Shown: one piece after another, positions 43,643-54,508 of the stretch
Position numbering within the stretch: the stretch's first letter is position 1
How the letters are laid out: every line of letters starts with the position of its first letter
Translations under genes and position numbers: made by a program
The notes under the pieces: generated by a model
The model's input: only the letters and a program-made list of their open reading frames with translations
What the model was told of the DNA's origin: nothing
Databases searched by the model: none
NCBI GenBank assembly: GCA_021234155.1
Contig: JAJEKV010000060.1
Span: forward strand, 1,885,274 to 1,949,273
Source of the DNA: Isoetes taiwanensis
Taxonomy: Eukaryota; Streptophyta; Lycopodiopsida; Isoetales; Isoetaceae
DNA length: 64,000 nucleotides
Direction of reading: 5' to 3'

Positions 43643-44537
43643 TGGGGTACAAAATTGCTAGTGGGGTACACTTTTTGGCGAAGCACATATTAAGCACGTA
43701 AATAAATGGACACTATGAGAAGACCTGGACCATTAGGACCGTCAAAATCAATCAACGGCTAAAATTTCTTGATATAAGCCCGATGCTTCGTAACAGCAGG
43801 GGCACTCCATTTGTGGCATTTGATCTACTTCACCAAATACAGTAAGCTATGGCTCATTGGAATCGGCATCCAAAACTAAGGATCCTTATGAAATTGCAGC
43901 TTCTACCTGTGCATATTTTGAGCACAATCATGAAAAATTCGATCAAGGTTGCCATAGAGTAGAAGCCAATATCTCATAAACTACTTGACGAAATGGATTG
44001 CCGTCAGTTCCTATGGATTCAGTAGTACAAAAACGTTCTAGGACACCAAGTTTCGAGTGTAAATCCATTGAGTATTTTCACCGCAAGAGGCCAAAAAACG
44101 ATTTCGATATTTTACCGTGAAAAGCCTAATATCTTACAAACTACAATACGTAATTTGATGCCGCCGTTTCCATTGGATTCGTGATGCAAAAACGTCTTTG
44201 GAGCTCAAGTTTCAGATCATTCCATAGAGGATTGATAGTGAAAAAAGCTAAAAAACGATTTCTGGTATCTATAAGGGAAAAGCTTATATCTCACAAATGG
44301 CTTCATAAAATCTAATGCCGTCTCTTCCATTAGATTGGAGATGCAAAAACGTATTAGGAGATCAAATTTGAGTCACTTTTGTGAAGAATTATTGTGAATC
44401 AACCAAAAAATATTTCATCAGGTGCTTGCACCGCACACGTTAAATGCTTATTATGTGCTGAAAAATTGCTGCGTTTAAGCACTTTAAGCGACGTCCGGAC
44501 GGTGATTTCGCTACCCCAGTATCAATTTTATGCCCTG
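43643..44537. mobile_element. Non-autonomous DNA element (hAT-like ends) in the Copia RT, with three internal tandem repeats
   Basis: The left end TGGGGTACAAAATTGCTAGT and the reverse complement of the right end, CAGGGCATAAAATTGATACT, align at about 20 of 25 positions when extended to GGGGTA, giving terminal inverted repeats. CAGGG-type ends suit hAT elements, but the flanking 8-mers (gatgattg / tgtgatat) match poorly. Inside, three imperfect direct repeats of about 158 bp start at 43963, 44122 and 44280. Each holds atatctcayaaac, gatgccgtc-like and gcaaaaacgt motifs. No coding. Copia sequence resumes directly after it, confirming insertion. Confidence 0.6.
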
Positions 44538-44793
44538 TGTGATATTTTCAAACAATATGAACTGTCTAGAAATTTGCAAATACTTAAGTCCAGATTTAAG
44601 ATGACTGATCTAGGGGAGTTGAAGAAATTCTTAGGAATTGAGGTAACAAGAAATCGAGATGAGAAAACTATAAACCTAAGTCAGACTGATTATATACAAG
44701 GGGTGCTTGAGAGATTTAAAATGACAGAATGTAATGTGATGAGCACACCATTAGTGCCGTGTCACAAAATCAGCCCCTTAAGAGATGTCCTAT
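44538..44793 (+). pseudogene. Copia reverse transcriptase, C-terminal half
   Basis: Continues with LQILKSRFKMTDLGELKKFL, GIEVTRNRDEKTINLSQTDY and VLERFKMTECNVMSTPL. This is the connection region that normally follows YVDD by about 30 residues in Copia RT. It ends in a stop at 44793. Confidence 0.9.
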
Positions 44794-45484
44794 AGCAAAT
44801 GAAGAGATTGAGCATATGAAAAAGGTCCCACACAGAAGGTTAATAGGTTGTTTATTACATTTGGCAGGAGCTACAAGACCAGACATAGCCTTTGCAGTTA
44901 ATTGATTAAGTAGATACAACAACAACCCAGGGAGACAACACTGGGCAGCTGCCAAACGAATTTTAAGGTATTTGAAAGGAACAGTAAATCATGGAATAAC
45001 ATTTAGAGATGAAGGATGCAATCTTGATGCATTTGCAGATGCAGATCATAGGCATTCAACTTCTGGCTATATAGTAATGTGTGGTAGAAATCGTAAGAAG
45101 CAAAATACAGTGGCATTATCAAGTGCAGAAGCAGAGTACTCAGCCACAACTCTGGCAGCAAAAGAGATAATTTGGATAAGGAGACTATTGGAAGAAATAG
45201 GGGTAAGAAGTCAAGAACCAACAACCTTATGGTCTGATAGTGCCAGTGGAATTACAATGACTAAAAATCATGTTCTTCATGAGAGATCAAAACATATTGA
45301 GATGAAGCAACACTTTATTAGAGAAATGGTTCAAAGAAAGCTTATAGCAGTGAAGTATATTCCAACAGAAAGACAAATAGTAGACGTATTTACTAAGGCT
45401 CTCAGAGAACCTAGATTTAACATGTTGAAAGACATGATAAGAGTTCAAGGTGTAGAAGATAGTGACTCAGTAATACAGTCATGA
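44794..45484 (+). pseudogene. Copia RNase H
   Basis: After HRRLIGCLLHLAGATRPDIA-type sequence and a stop near 44905, a 170-codon open frame reads DAFADADHRHSTSGYIVMCG, TVALSSAEAEYSATTLAAKE, LWSDSASGITMTKNH, ERSKHIEMKQHFIRE and DVFTKALREPRF. These are the conserved RNase H motifs of Copia elements (catalytic D of ADAD, E of AEAEY, D of SDSAS). The domain removes RNA from the RNA-DNA hybrid. This final domain is intact in one frame but cut off from the rest. Confidence 0.9.
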
Positions 45485-45506
45485 AGATTAAACGGAGATA
45501 TTCAAT

Positions 45507-45516
45507 GAAGGGGAAG
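45507..45516 (+). other. Polypurine tract of the Copia element
   Basis: GAAGGGGAAG lies directly before the TG of the 3' LTR and would prime plus-strand DNA synthesis. Confidence 0.85.
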
Positions 45517-45943
45517 TGAAGAGCATATAGACCTATGGTGCAAAACTATAAGGTTATATATTTATTGAATATCTTAGTGAATTTAAGGCAATGGTTTACA
45601 TTGTCGATTTGAAATTATTTATAGTTAACCCTAAAATCTAGCTCGGTGAACAGTGTTCCCGGCCAGGTGGATTCAAATACAGAGATCTAGCTGCCGATCT
45701 ACACAACCAAAGGGTATGATCATGGCATTGCCGAAAAGCAGTGATCCCTAAGTGTATATAAGAAGAAATTCACCGCATGCTGGATACTGCATTGATCGGG
45801 GATTATCCGGTTGAAGTTTTGATATTTTCTTATGGTTGTTTTAATCATTTCACATTGAGGTTTCATTAGAATAAGTACTTGTGTGTGACATTTGCTATAT
45901 TACAAATTAATTTAACTAGTTTGATTGCTAGTATTTTCTTACA
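45517..45943 (+). repeat. 3' LTR of the Copia element
   Basis: 427 bp, partner of 36468-36896, followed by the target duplication ATGCA at 45944-45948. Confidence 0.95.
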
Positions 45944-46225
45944 ATGCACTTTGTCGTTAAAATCCAAATTCCCCTTTTAAGCGGTCTTATAATGCACTTT
46001 GGGATGGAGTGTAAATTTATATAGGGTCTTTTTTTTTCATGGGCACTTTGGTCTTTTTGCAGATTGAAGACTAAAGCACATATGTAATCAAGAGTTTATC
46101 TATGTAAGAAAGTTGTATAGAAAATGGTAGCGAAAAGGAACACAGATTGTGGCACAAAGCTAACAAAACTAAATTGCATTAAACGAAATGGAGGTTTATC
46201 CATGAAGCCCCATGAAGCAATACTA

Positions 46226-46705
46226 CTAGAGTAGTTTCTCTAAAGTACCTTCAGAGAGGACCGGTTGAATACGGGTCAAATCAGTTGCGAAATCTTTTCC
46301 TAATATCTTCACAATGATGTAGAGCATGTGTTTACAAGGATTGTCATTGTTCTTCAATGCCTTTCTTTGAATGTTAGGATAGGTGCAAGCAGGCTCCTTG
46401 TTTATGCTACAATGTATGTGTTCTTCTCCCTCCCCAGGACGAAGAGAAAATGTTTTTGGCTGCACCACATTTATTGGATATTTAACATCTCTCATAGCTT
46501 TACTCTTTTCAAGGTTCACTTCAGATTGCCTACTCAATTCTGATCTCCTCTTACTCCTTTTACCATCTCGATGCCTTGATGTGCATGGATGCAGTTTGAT
46601 TCCTTCTCCTGAAGAATATGCAAGGATAAAATTATGCAAAGTTCTATGTAATCCTCCCAAGTTATGATCACCAAGTTCCTTTTTCCTATTACATATGCAT
46701 GTCAC
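46226..46705 (-). CDS. SWIM-like zinc-finger protein, C-terminal exon
   Basis: The 159-codon minus-strand ORF ends with EEHIHCSINKEPACTYP, an insert, then NDNPCKHMLYIIVKILGKDF. SWIM zinc fingers have C-x-C-x(n)-C-x-H, here C-T-Y-P...PCKHML, so the second Cys is replaced by Tyr (a single-base TGT/TAT change would do it). Plant SWIM proteins of the RING/SWIM class have this PCKH(I/M)L..(V/I)KVL pattern and act in protein-protein or DNA contacts. The N-terminal half (KRSKRRSELSRQSEV) is basic and unrecognised. The start is probably an exon border rather than the Met at 46705. The ORF lies 280 bp beyond the Copia element. Confidence 0.4.
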   Translation of the reverse strand: MTCICNRKKELGDHNLGGLHRTLHNFILAYSSGEGIKLHPCTSRHRDGKRSKRRSELSRQSEVNLEKSKAMRDVKYPINVVQPKTFSLRPGEGEEHIHCSINKEPACTYPNIQRKALKNNDNPCKHMLYIIVKILGKDFATDLTRIQPVLSEGTLEKLL

Positions 46706-48160
46706 TATTGGCCAAAGGATAGATATTTGGGGGGAGGAAGCTCATTTAAGGAAGCATGCAGATACCATGTGCACTTCAATCTATCTCCATAAAACCAAAA
46801 GAATTGCTTGCGACTACCTATTATAAATGACCTGACACCATAAAAGGAGAGTGCAACCGTGGATGAAAGATCTTTGTTGATAAGCTTGTCACACTTTTTT
46901 TATGTTCATGCTTATTTTCCCTTGACACCTAACTTTACTACATGTTGTACTTCTTTGGAAAGCACAATTAGTTTTTGCAACTTCTATTTCTCTTACCAAT
47001 ATTTCTCTACTACCAAACAAGTTTCTCACAACAAGATCATTTTTAGCAACACGTGGTATGTTAATCACATCTTTGTCTGGTCGATGTGTTCCTTTCTCAC
47101 TCTGAATATTGTTGGCTTCTAGATTTTTTTCTCTTAATTTTGTTTTATTATTGCCTCATGTACCTGTTCCATGCATGGGCATCCTGTCTAATGCTTCTTT
47201 GTTGATAATGGAGCTCATCTCAGAAAGCTTTACACCACTATTAAGCCTACCTTGTAGTCTTGAAAATAAGGTTGAGATGCCAGGACCTGTCCCTACAAAA
47301 TTATGTTCTAAATATGATCTGTGTTTTGCACTCTGAAGAATTGTCCCCGTCAAATCAAATAAACTTGCATCATATAAAGAGAGGTTCTTCTCGCTAAAAC
47401 TTGAGCATGGGCCAAGTATGTGTCATGGAGTCCACTTTGGGAGGCAATACAAAATAATGAGTAGCTTTTATGTCGTTTCTAGTGATAAAAAGGAAAAAAT
47501 AAATCTCTAATAAACTTAATAGAATGGGACCATAACAATGGCCAAGTGTCTCGAAATGTATGCTCATATGCATATTCTACCTTGCATAATAAAACAAATC
47601 TCTAATAAACTTGAATGCAAGTATGCTTTCAAGCCTAGCAAATATGTAATGAAGAAAATTTGCGATTTTCTAGCCAATACAATGCACTTGGGCAGCATTG
47701 GCACTACTTATTACCCTGGATTCTTATATTGGATATTTTGTTTCATGGTACATATTGGCAAATGCATCTATTCGCTGAACCACATTATGACTTCCAAATT
47801 ATTACTGACATCACTTTGGTGTTCATTTTTCTCAATTAACTATCTTGACATAGAAAACTTTTAATCTCAATATTGGGTGTTTTTTTGGTAGTGGTATACA
47901 AAACAACATAATTCAAGCATTAGATCAGCACCTTATAGGTAACATCTGTGATCAGTATTCACATTGTCAATATGCTCATTATGTAATACATAAATAAAGA
48001 ACATCCAATATTTTTCGAAGGGCAAGGGGAGGGCAATGAAGGGTAGCTTGAAGGGCAATCATCACTAAACCAGTACCTGTGCCACGACATGATAAAGTGT
48101 GTATCACTAGTAAAAAAAAAGTCTATTAGCAAATTGACAATTAACAATCAACATGTGTTC
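46706..48160. other. No gene recognised; possible exon traces
   Basis: 47156-47353 (minus) is open, with protein-like composition (FVGTGPGISTLFSRLQGRLN) and a possible donor (ACAG|GTACAT) at its end. It could be an upstream exon of the SWIM-like gene. The rest is AT-rich with short frames. Confidence 0.3.
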
Positions 48161-48164
48161 AAAG

Positions 48165-48930
48165 GCAGCAAGAAAATTCGGCTACCTATAAAACAAAGAA
48201 CATTAGCACATGGAACTGAAAACTGAATACAGCATAATAAGGAAATAAACCTTCCATGGATGTGTATCTGTAGCTTGCATAGTTAAATTGCATCAAACCA
48301 AAATAAGAACGAGCTTTATCTTGCAAAATGCTGCCAACTAATTTGGATAGCTATAAAACAAAGAGCATGTCACATTAGTAGCACATGGATTTGAGAATGC
48401 ATACACAATGATAAGGGAATAAAACTTTACTGTTAGGCATGTGGGCATCCTTGGATTTTACATCCCCAAACAAACCGCAGCCAAAGAATTTGGCTACCTT
48501 GTAAAGAAATAGGCCATGGGTTTGAGATCGAAGTAAAAAAGCCTCCTGTTTTTCAGCCATCAAAAATTGTAGAGAGTAAAGATGCTACCAATGCAGCATT
48601 AAGTATTTTTGTTAGACCCATAAACCTGCAGATTCTTCCTTCTTACCTCACCATTATCCAGAGAAGGATTTGATGCAAAGAAGTACATTCCTATCTTTGA
48701 TCTCAAATGTGGTATGCCTTTTAGAAGATAGAAGCAAGAAGAAATAATGAGCTGTTGGTAAGTCTTTCTAGCTTAAGCAAGCATATGGGAATTGTTAACT
48801 TTGAACAATAACATTCGAAAAGAGACTTCTTTGGATTTTATGTTGCCCTTATCTTGCATAATGCAGCCAAAGATAGAAAGAGAATTTGGCTATCTGTAAT
48901 CAAAGTCATAGACTGGGCTCAAGAATGGAG
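48165..48930 (-). repeat. Four degenerate repeats resembling duplicated exon starts
   Basis: On the minus strand near 48190, 48353, 48500 and 48900 a taG|(g/a)tagcc(a/g)aattct-type acceptor-plus-exon start recurs, followed by ggctgc (for example VAKFFGCGLFGDVKSKDA at about 48500-48447). On the plus strand each unit begins aatttggctacct. Spacing is irregular (about 150-400 bp) and frames are broken. This looks like internal tandem duplication of an intron-exon boundary. Confidence 0.45.
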
Positions 48931-49067
48931 CCCCATATTTTGCACGAAAAATGGAAGTGTCATTTGGCAAAGGGAAACTTGCCTTTATAACTGATCCAGA
49001 GAAATATTGCAGGCTAGAGTCACAGAGGAGCTTGGAGCCCCAAATTTTGCATGAAAAATGGAAGTGT
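48927..49067. repeat. Short direct repeat
   Basis: ggagccccatattttgcacg / ggagccccaaattttgcatg, each followed by aaaaatggaagtgt, occur at about 48926 and 49036. Between them is an open plus-strand frame without known homology. Confidence 0.7.
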
Positions 49068-49091
49068 ATACCCCTAAGCCTACAAGAAGGT

Positions 49092-49750
49092 GACGGACAC
49101 GTACATGCTTTTAAGTTCTACCATGTCGGGGATCATCATCGTATACCCCTAGTAACCAACACCCAAAGATAAGAAACTTTGGCAAGTAGCACTACTAGGC
49201 CTATACCAACTCACCACCCGTCCGTTGGGCAAAACTTTTGCCCTGCATGCACACTTTATAGGCAGGATGTAATATCACCTTAGGAAGTTTAGGTCCTAGG
49301 GGCAACTCTAGGGGCATTGCTTTTTAGCCTCACCATCCTAGTGCCGCCTACCATGGCCCCGTTGATTTTTTATTACTTTGTTTGGGGTCTTATCCCACTG
49401 CCTTGCGGTAGCCAAAGTGGAGGACACGTATAGGCTTTTAAGTTCTACCATGTCGGGGATCATCATCGTATACCCCTAGTAACCAACTCCCAAAGATAAG
49501 AGACATTGGCAAGGTTTAAACCCATGACCAAATGAAGACTTATTTTGGCATTACTAGACCTATACCAACTCACCACACATCGTTAGGGAACTTTTGCCCT
49601 ACATGCACACTTTGTAGGCGGGGATATAATCCCACCTTTGGAAGTCTAGGTCCTGGGGGCAACTCTAGGGGCATTGCATTTTAGCCTCAAAGATCCTAGT
49701 GCCACTTACCATGGTCCAGTTGATTTTTATTACTTTGTGTAAGGTCCATA
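49092..49750. repeat. Tandem direct duplication, about 330 bp per unit
   Basis: Units start ggacacgtacatgcttttaa (about 49095) and ggacacgtataggcttttaa (about 49423). They share gttctaccatgtcggggatc, accaactcaccac, cttttgccct.catgcacact, gggggcaactctaggggcat and ccatgg.cc.gttgattttt. They differ by several indels. Non-coding. Confidence 0.85.
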
Positions 49751-51863
49751 CTAGACTAATCTTGTACGGACTTCACGCTTAGGCCTAGGGATATAGGCGC
49801 ATTGAGCGATGGTAGAACTTAAAACCTAGGATGGCCTACAAGATTTATTATAGACTAATCTTCTACGAGTTCACCTCGTAAGTATATAGAATCGCTGGGG
49901 TAACAAATGTAAAAATTTCCGCCTAATCCAACTTGGTTTCAAATGTAGAAAGAAAAATTCCACAAGAAAGAAAAAAATTTCACCGATATATATGCTATGC
50001 TTATCGTTATAACGGGAAGCATGCATAGTGGGAAAAAATTATTTACCAAGAACCTCACCAGATTGGTAAAGATCGCCCGATCTTTGCCGAATGTCCAATC
50101 TGTAACAGGAAAGAGCGTATTCACACCGAAGGATTGTCGGTAAAGCAAAAGGGACCGCAAATCTATGTTATAGCCAAGCGATCCTGGAGACAAACCTGCA
50201 GAATTGAATTCTTTCTTCTGCAGTCTGCGAGTAAGAAATAACAAACCGTAAGGTATCTTACCTCACAAAAGTGCTCAAAACAGATCCAGAGTTGCTCGAT
50301 CTGCGGATCAACTTAGTGGAACTGGGGCCATTCCAAAAACCCTTGCTTTAACAGCTGGTTTGGGGCAGATATCTCCGGACTGAGCAGGGCCGAACTTCGT
50401 TTCTTGATGCCTCGAATAACTACAAAGTGGCCTGAAATCATCTTCATATGGCTTTGCTCAACGAAAATGCACATGAATGTCAAAGGAATCTTATCCCCCA
50501 TTGCAAAATAGATTGTTGTTTCTTCACAGTTGGCGACCTCCTACATCAGTACCTGAGCTATGGCGGCGATGTGTGGGAGTGGAGCTTGCCGGAATGGGGC
50601 AGAGGAAGTGGAAAGCAGAGCATTTGACGGAGTGGATTCATTCAAAGTAGATAAGAACAAAAACGTGAAATCCCTGGGCTTTTCCTTTTTTTTCTTGAAT
50701 TTGGAAATACAATATAAGCACACGTTTCTTTCTAATTTTTAAGCACAGAAAATAAATAGCTTTATATAAGGAATGATGATGATTCATGTTCAGACACATA
50801 CTAGACACATACTACACAAGATGAGACTCTCACTCGTTCTCATTACACACTCAAACATGAAATGTTGTGCACTTGTAATAGAATTGTGTGAAAATGGCCA
50901 TTCTTGTTCGGCTCAAATTATGCCCATTTTCTACAATTATTAACGAGTTGAATTACCAACATAATAGATAGACAACCAATTGAGCCAAACCATGGCATTA
51001 TGCTTGGGATTTTAAAGGGAGGAGCTTTATGCCATGTAAAAAGTTGAGGTGGCATTGCCGGACTTGGCATCACTCATAGTGATATTTAACGAGGTCTCAT
51101 CAAATCTTCCAACCGAAAAAAAGCATTATAAGGTTATATTTTTGTTGCTTCAGAACTGGCCAAGATGATTTGAAAGGATATGACTCTTGGATAAGAAAGT
51201 TGTGAAGATGTATCTAGCTTGTAAAATTTCATGATAGTGAAGTTTCAATGGTTATATCATGTGTAAGCAGTGTATTCATATCAACGGCATAAGTTGCAGA
51301 CCTTACAAAATCCAAAATCAAGTCAATGTAGGTCAGAGTACTACCACCCTATGCCATAAGCAACAACAACAACAAAAAAAAAAACTTTTAATCGCTTTCG
51401 ATAAACTAGAATAGACTGCAACTTCTTTGCAACCATAGACGGTAACAAACAAGTTCAATTAGCAGTCCATGAACATAATCAGGTAGCCTTATGTTCAGGC
51501 CAAGACTAGGTAACCATGGTACAAACAATTTTTAAATCATGACACTTTCTGCATATGTTTATTAAAGTGGAGACAACAATTATCCACACGTATTATTGAC
51601 ATGATTTCTTACCAATAGGAATAAGACAAGCAGTAAAAAATATATATTTCATTGTAACAACATAAATTTAGAATAAATGTCATTTATTACCATGAGTGGT
51701 CTGATATACCAACATGATTCTACTGTCTTACAAGTTTAGTAGCCATTTTCTGAAACTCAGTACCATATATTGTTGCTTTAACCATTGATAAATCATCTTC
51801 AAGTTCCAAGTCCATAAAAGAATACGAAACAAGGAGCAAAGAAACCTGTTACCTGCAGTAAAT
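49751..51863. other. No gene recognised; weak minus-strand exon-like frames
   Basis: Minus-strand frames at 50501-50313 (GDKIPLTFMCIFVEQSHMKM, VIRGIKKRSSALLSPEISAP), 50244-50060 and 50723-50541 have protein-like composition and possible donors (CAG|GTACTG near 50552, GAG|GTAAGA near 50262). They may form a small minus-strand gene but no family is recognised. 50740-51860 is AT-rich and empty. Confidence 0.3.
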
Positions 51864-52769
51864 TCAAAGGACCGTTAGCCATGCAAATGGGTAAACATAA
51901 GTTTCGTTGAGGTCATCCCCCTTCACCCTGCCTGCATTCATGCCATAATGCCACTTTACATATATCTGAATTATTTCTAAAGCCTGTTACCAGATTTATA
52001 ATGTGCTGATTAGCCTCCCTATACATTATCTTAACTATCTTTCTATTTATCACCATCCCTATTTATACCATGCCCTATGCACGATTTGTATCTATACTGT
52101 TACAATAGTAGATCTTAAGTGCTTTACTTCTAAAATAAGCCCATGCATCAACAAAGTTTTTACTAGATTCAAGTAAATTTAATATTATCTACTCACAAAC
52201 CATTTGCAATTCTATTTATCACCATCCCTATTTATACCATGTCCTATGCACGATTTGTATCCTTACTGTTACAGTAGTAAATCTTAAGTGCTTTACTTCT
52301 AAAATAAGCCAATGCATCGGCAAAGTTTTTACTAGATTCAAATAAATTTAATATTATCTACTCACAACCCATTTACAATTCTAGATCAAACCTTTGTTGG
52401 ACGTCCCATCATATTTGCCTTCTCCATGGTAATGTCTTCAGATCTGCATGCCAGCTTGTTGTTGTATGTGAAATCCATGCCATCTTCCATGTTATCAGCC
52501 TTGTTTGTATCAGCAGCTATCTTGATTGCTTTTTCCCTTGAAGAAGAATCGTCCATGGCATTAAGTGAGAGCTTGCCATTGGATCCAGCAATTTCTTTCT
52601 CCAGCCCACTACACTCAATTTCTGCATTCTTCTGCTCTGCTCCACTACATTTGGAAGGAACAGCAGAAGATCTATATTGAAAGATATTTTTATTGACTGA
52701 GGATTTCTGCTTTTCCTCAGCAATTCTTTTCCTTGTAGCCAAATTGAGATCGCCTTTCTTTCTGCCCAT
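51864..52769 (-). CDS. Unrecognised multi-exon gene, MGRKKGDLN family copy 4
   Basis: The minus-strand exon 52769-52392 encodes 126 residues starting MGRKKGDLNLATRKRIAEEK, a Ser/Glu/Lys-rich body, a second GR-type motif (MMGRPTK) at the end and a donor AAG|GTTTGA. The last exon (51931-51864; acceptor AATGCAG) reads VKGDDLNETYVYPFAW and stops at TGA. The block behind it (ACTGCAG, then GTAACAGGTTTCTTTGC) matches the blocks behind copies 1-3. The counterpart of exon 2 was not found. The frame is intact and differs substantially from the 16-kb copies while conserving the N-terminus, which suggests selection. The ORF is open upstream of the ATG but that part is non-homologous and runs into the solo LTR, which begins about 195 bp upstream of the start codon. 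Function unknown; the GRKK/GRP motifs hint at DNA binding. Confidence 0.5.
52140..52390. repeat. Direct repeat in the intron of copy 4
   Basis: A block of about 165 bp (atttatcaccatccctattt, gcacgatttgtatc, ttaagtgctttacttctaaa, gcaaagtttttactagattc, tattatctactcacaa) occurs at about 52045-52200 and again at 52213-52370 with few differences. Confidence 0.85.
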
Positions 52770-52963
52770 AATAGGGCTTGTATGATCCGGCATGTAAGAC
52801 CACTTATTTATGAGCAATGCAATACTGTATATAAGGGCTTTTCCTATGAACCCTAAAGGCCAACGACATGTTCTTGCTACTGGGCAGGACATAAGAGTTT
52901 GTTTCTTCATTTTACCTTTTTGCATCTTGATCCCATTTTGTATGATGCGTTGCACGACCCATG

Positions 52964-54503
52964 TGTGACGTTCCACATATTTATACGCATATTTAAGTAT
53001 AAATACGTGACACGTCACTATGAATAATTAATGGCACATTAATAAGCTAAGGTTAGCTATGTTAATAATTAAATTATAAAGGTGGAAATCTAACCAAAAC
53101 CCTAATTCGAATTTAGGGCTTATCCTAATATTAAAAAGGGCTAAAATACCAAATTAGTTAATTTATGACATGCCACCCGCCCAAATCGATTGGGCAAGGT
53201 AGGGTTTCCATTTTGGACACCCAAATTAGGGCTTTTGTGCCCCAATTCGAATTGGGAGCAATTGGGGATGGAGGAGGAGAGCGGCAGCGGCAGCCCCGGT
53301 TAGTCGAGATGGAGCAGCCAAGACGATTTGCCGGTTAGTCGGTAGGTTACTATGTTGATTTATAGCATAAGCCTCTACGTGGTGTGTTCTCTCTCTGTTT
53401 TCTTTGTGTTTTACTGTTGGGCTAACCCTTGATTGATATGGTGAGTATTCTTTATCTCTAGTCTCTGACGTGCTTTGGTTGATGGTTTAGTAGTTCTTTG
53501 CTTAGTTAGCACTCAGGAGATGGGGGATTACGGGGTAGAGACCTCACGAGCCCATGTATTGTAGTATGCTCCTAGATAGAGCCACAGTATTATTCCCATT
53601 AGATGCGGCGTGCACAAGAGCCCAGGGTCATAGATGCTATTATGTGGCTTAGCACCGCACAAAGGAACAAAGTGGTGAAGTGGAGGTGGGGTCTTGCACG
53701 AACATAAAAGGCTCTGGGACTCCTATAGCGAGCTAGGCGATAGCCCGGTCCACGTGAGGGCCGGGGTATGGGTCCGGACACTCCACAGGTGTAGAGGTGT
53801 GACCGTATGGGGCACCTTGCACTGAGTAGATTTAGGGCGAGTAAGTCCGCATGCGGAGGATGGGGGCTGATGCGACACGTATTCTCTAGCTTCGCCCATG
53901 GAGCCAGCGTGATTACGGAAGGGGCGCTTCGACACCTCTTCGGGCCGGGACTTCATGAACCGGGTAGGCTCGATAGGGTGATGCCTCGAGCACGTGTCTC
54001 GGGAAGGCTATAAGCGACGCCATAAGCGTGAATTGACCCCATCGTAAAGTGTGTGCCGGGGGGCGGATGGAGTGGACAACCCTAGCCGATGTTCTATACC
54101 GATAACGCCCGAGTTATACCTCTGTCTGTGATCTCTTGAGGCCGGCCGTCATCCATCCTCATCCAGTCCGAGCAGGGGGTAGAACACGGGGTTTTGGGGT
54201 GTTTTCTTAGGTTTAGAATCATATTCTTTGTCGTTGGTACTTGGATGGATGTGCCACCCTTCGTGGTGGTTATTTATATATGATTTATGATGTGTGCTAA
54301 CATGTATTCACGCTTCCGCGACGTAGGAGCCCCATTGAAGGCGTGGGCCGAATGACCCAGCCCGTGTCCTTCTTTCGGGCATCATATTATAGATGGCCGA
54401 AATAGACGGAGGGGAGACCCGCTCATGGCGAGTTGGTCGCCATGGGAGGGAAAGTCCCCGTATGTATACGTCCGAGGGTCGTATATGTTCAGGGAGCGTC
54501 ACA
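52964..54503. mobile_element. Solo LTR (about 1.54 kb) with 5-bp target duplication
   Basis: The element starts TGTGACGTTCC and ends GGGAGCGTCACA, so the ends are inverted (TGTGACG...CGTCACA) as in plant Gypsy-type LTRs. CCATG flanks both sides exactly (52959-52963 and 54504-54508). No internal coding region or second LTR is present, so it arose by LTR-LTR recombination. The GC-rich middle (53500-54480) contains only incidental open frames. Confidence 0.9.
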
Positions 54504-54508
54504 CCATG

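Larger units (their letters stand above)
36468..45943 (+). mobile_element. Ty1/Copia LTR retrotransposon, complete but inactive, with nested insertions
   Basis: Two direct LTRs (36468-36896, 45517-45943) start TG and end CA, and are flanked by an exact 5-bp target duplication ATGCA (36463-36467 and 45944-45948). A Met-tRNA primer site follows the 5' LTR and a polypurine tract precedes the 3' LTR. The domain order gag, (protease), integrase, reverse transcriptase, RNase H is that of Copia. About 9.5 kb long, of which roughly 4.3 kb is later insertions: a LINE (37601-about 40370), an LTR-like piece (41430-41974) and a TIR element (43643-44537). The LTRs differ at about 40 sites by eye, so the insertion is old. 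Multiple stops break every domain. Confidence 0.95.

Noticed and set aside
53599-54502. GC-rich ORFs on both strands (60-77 codons) as genes
   Set aside because: They lie within the solo LTR. GC-rich LTR sequence lacks stops by chance and no domain was recognised.
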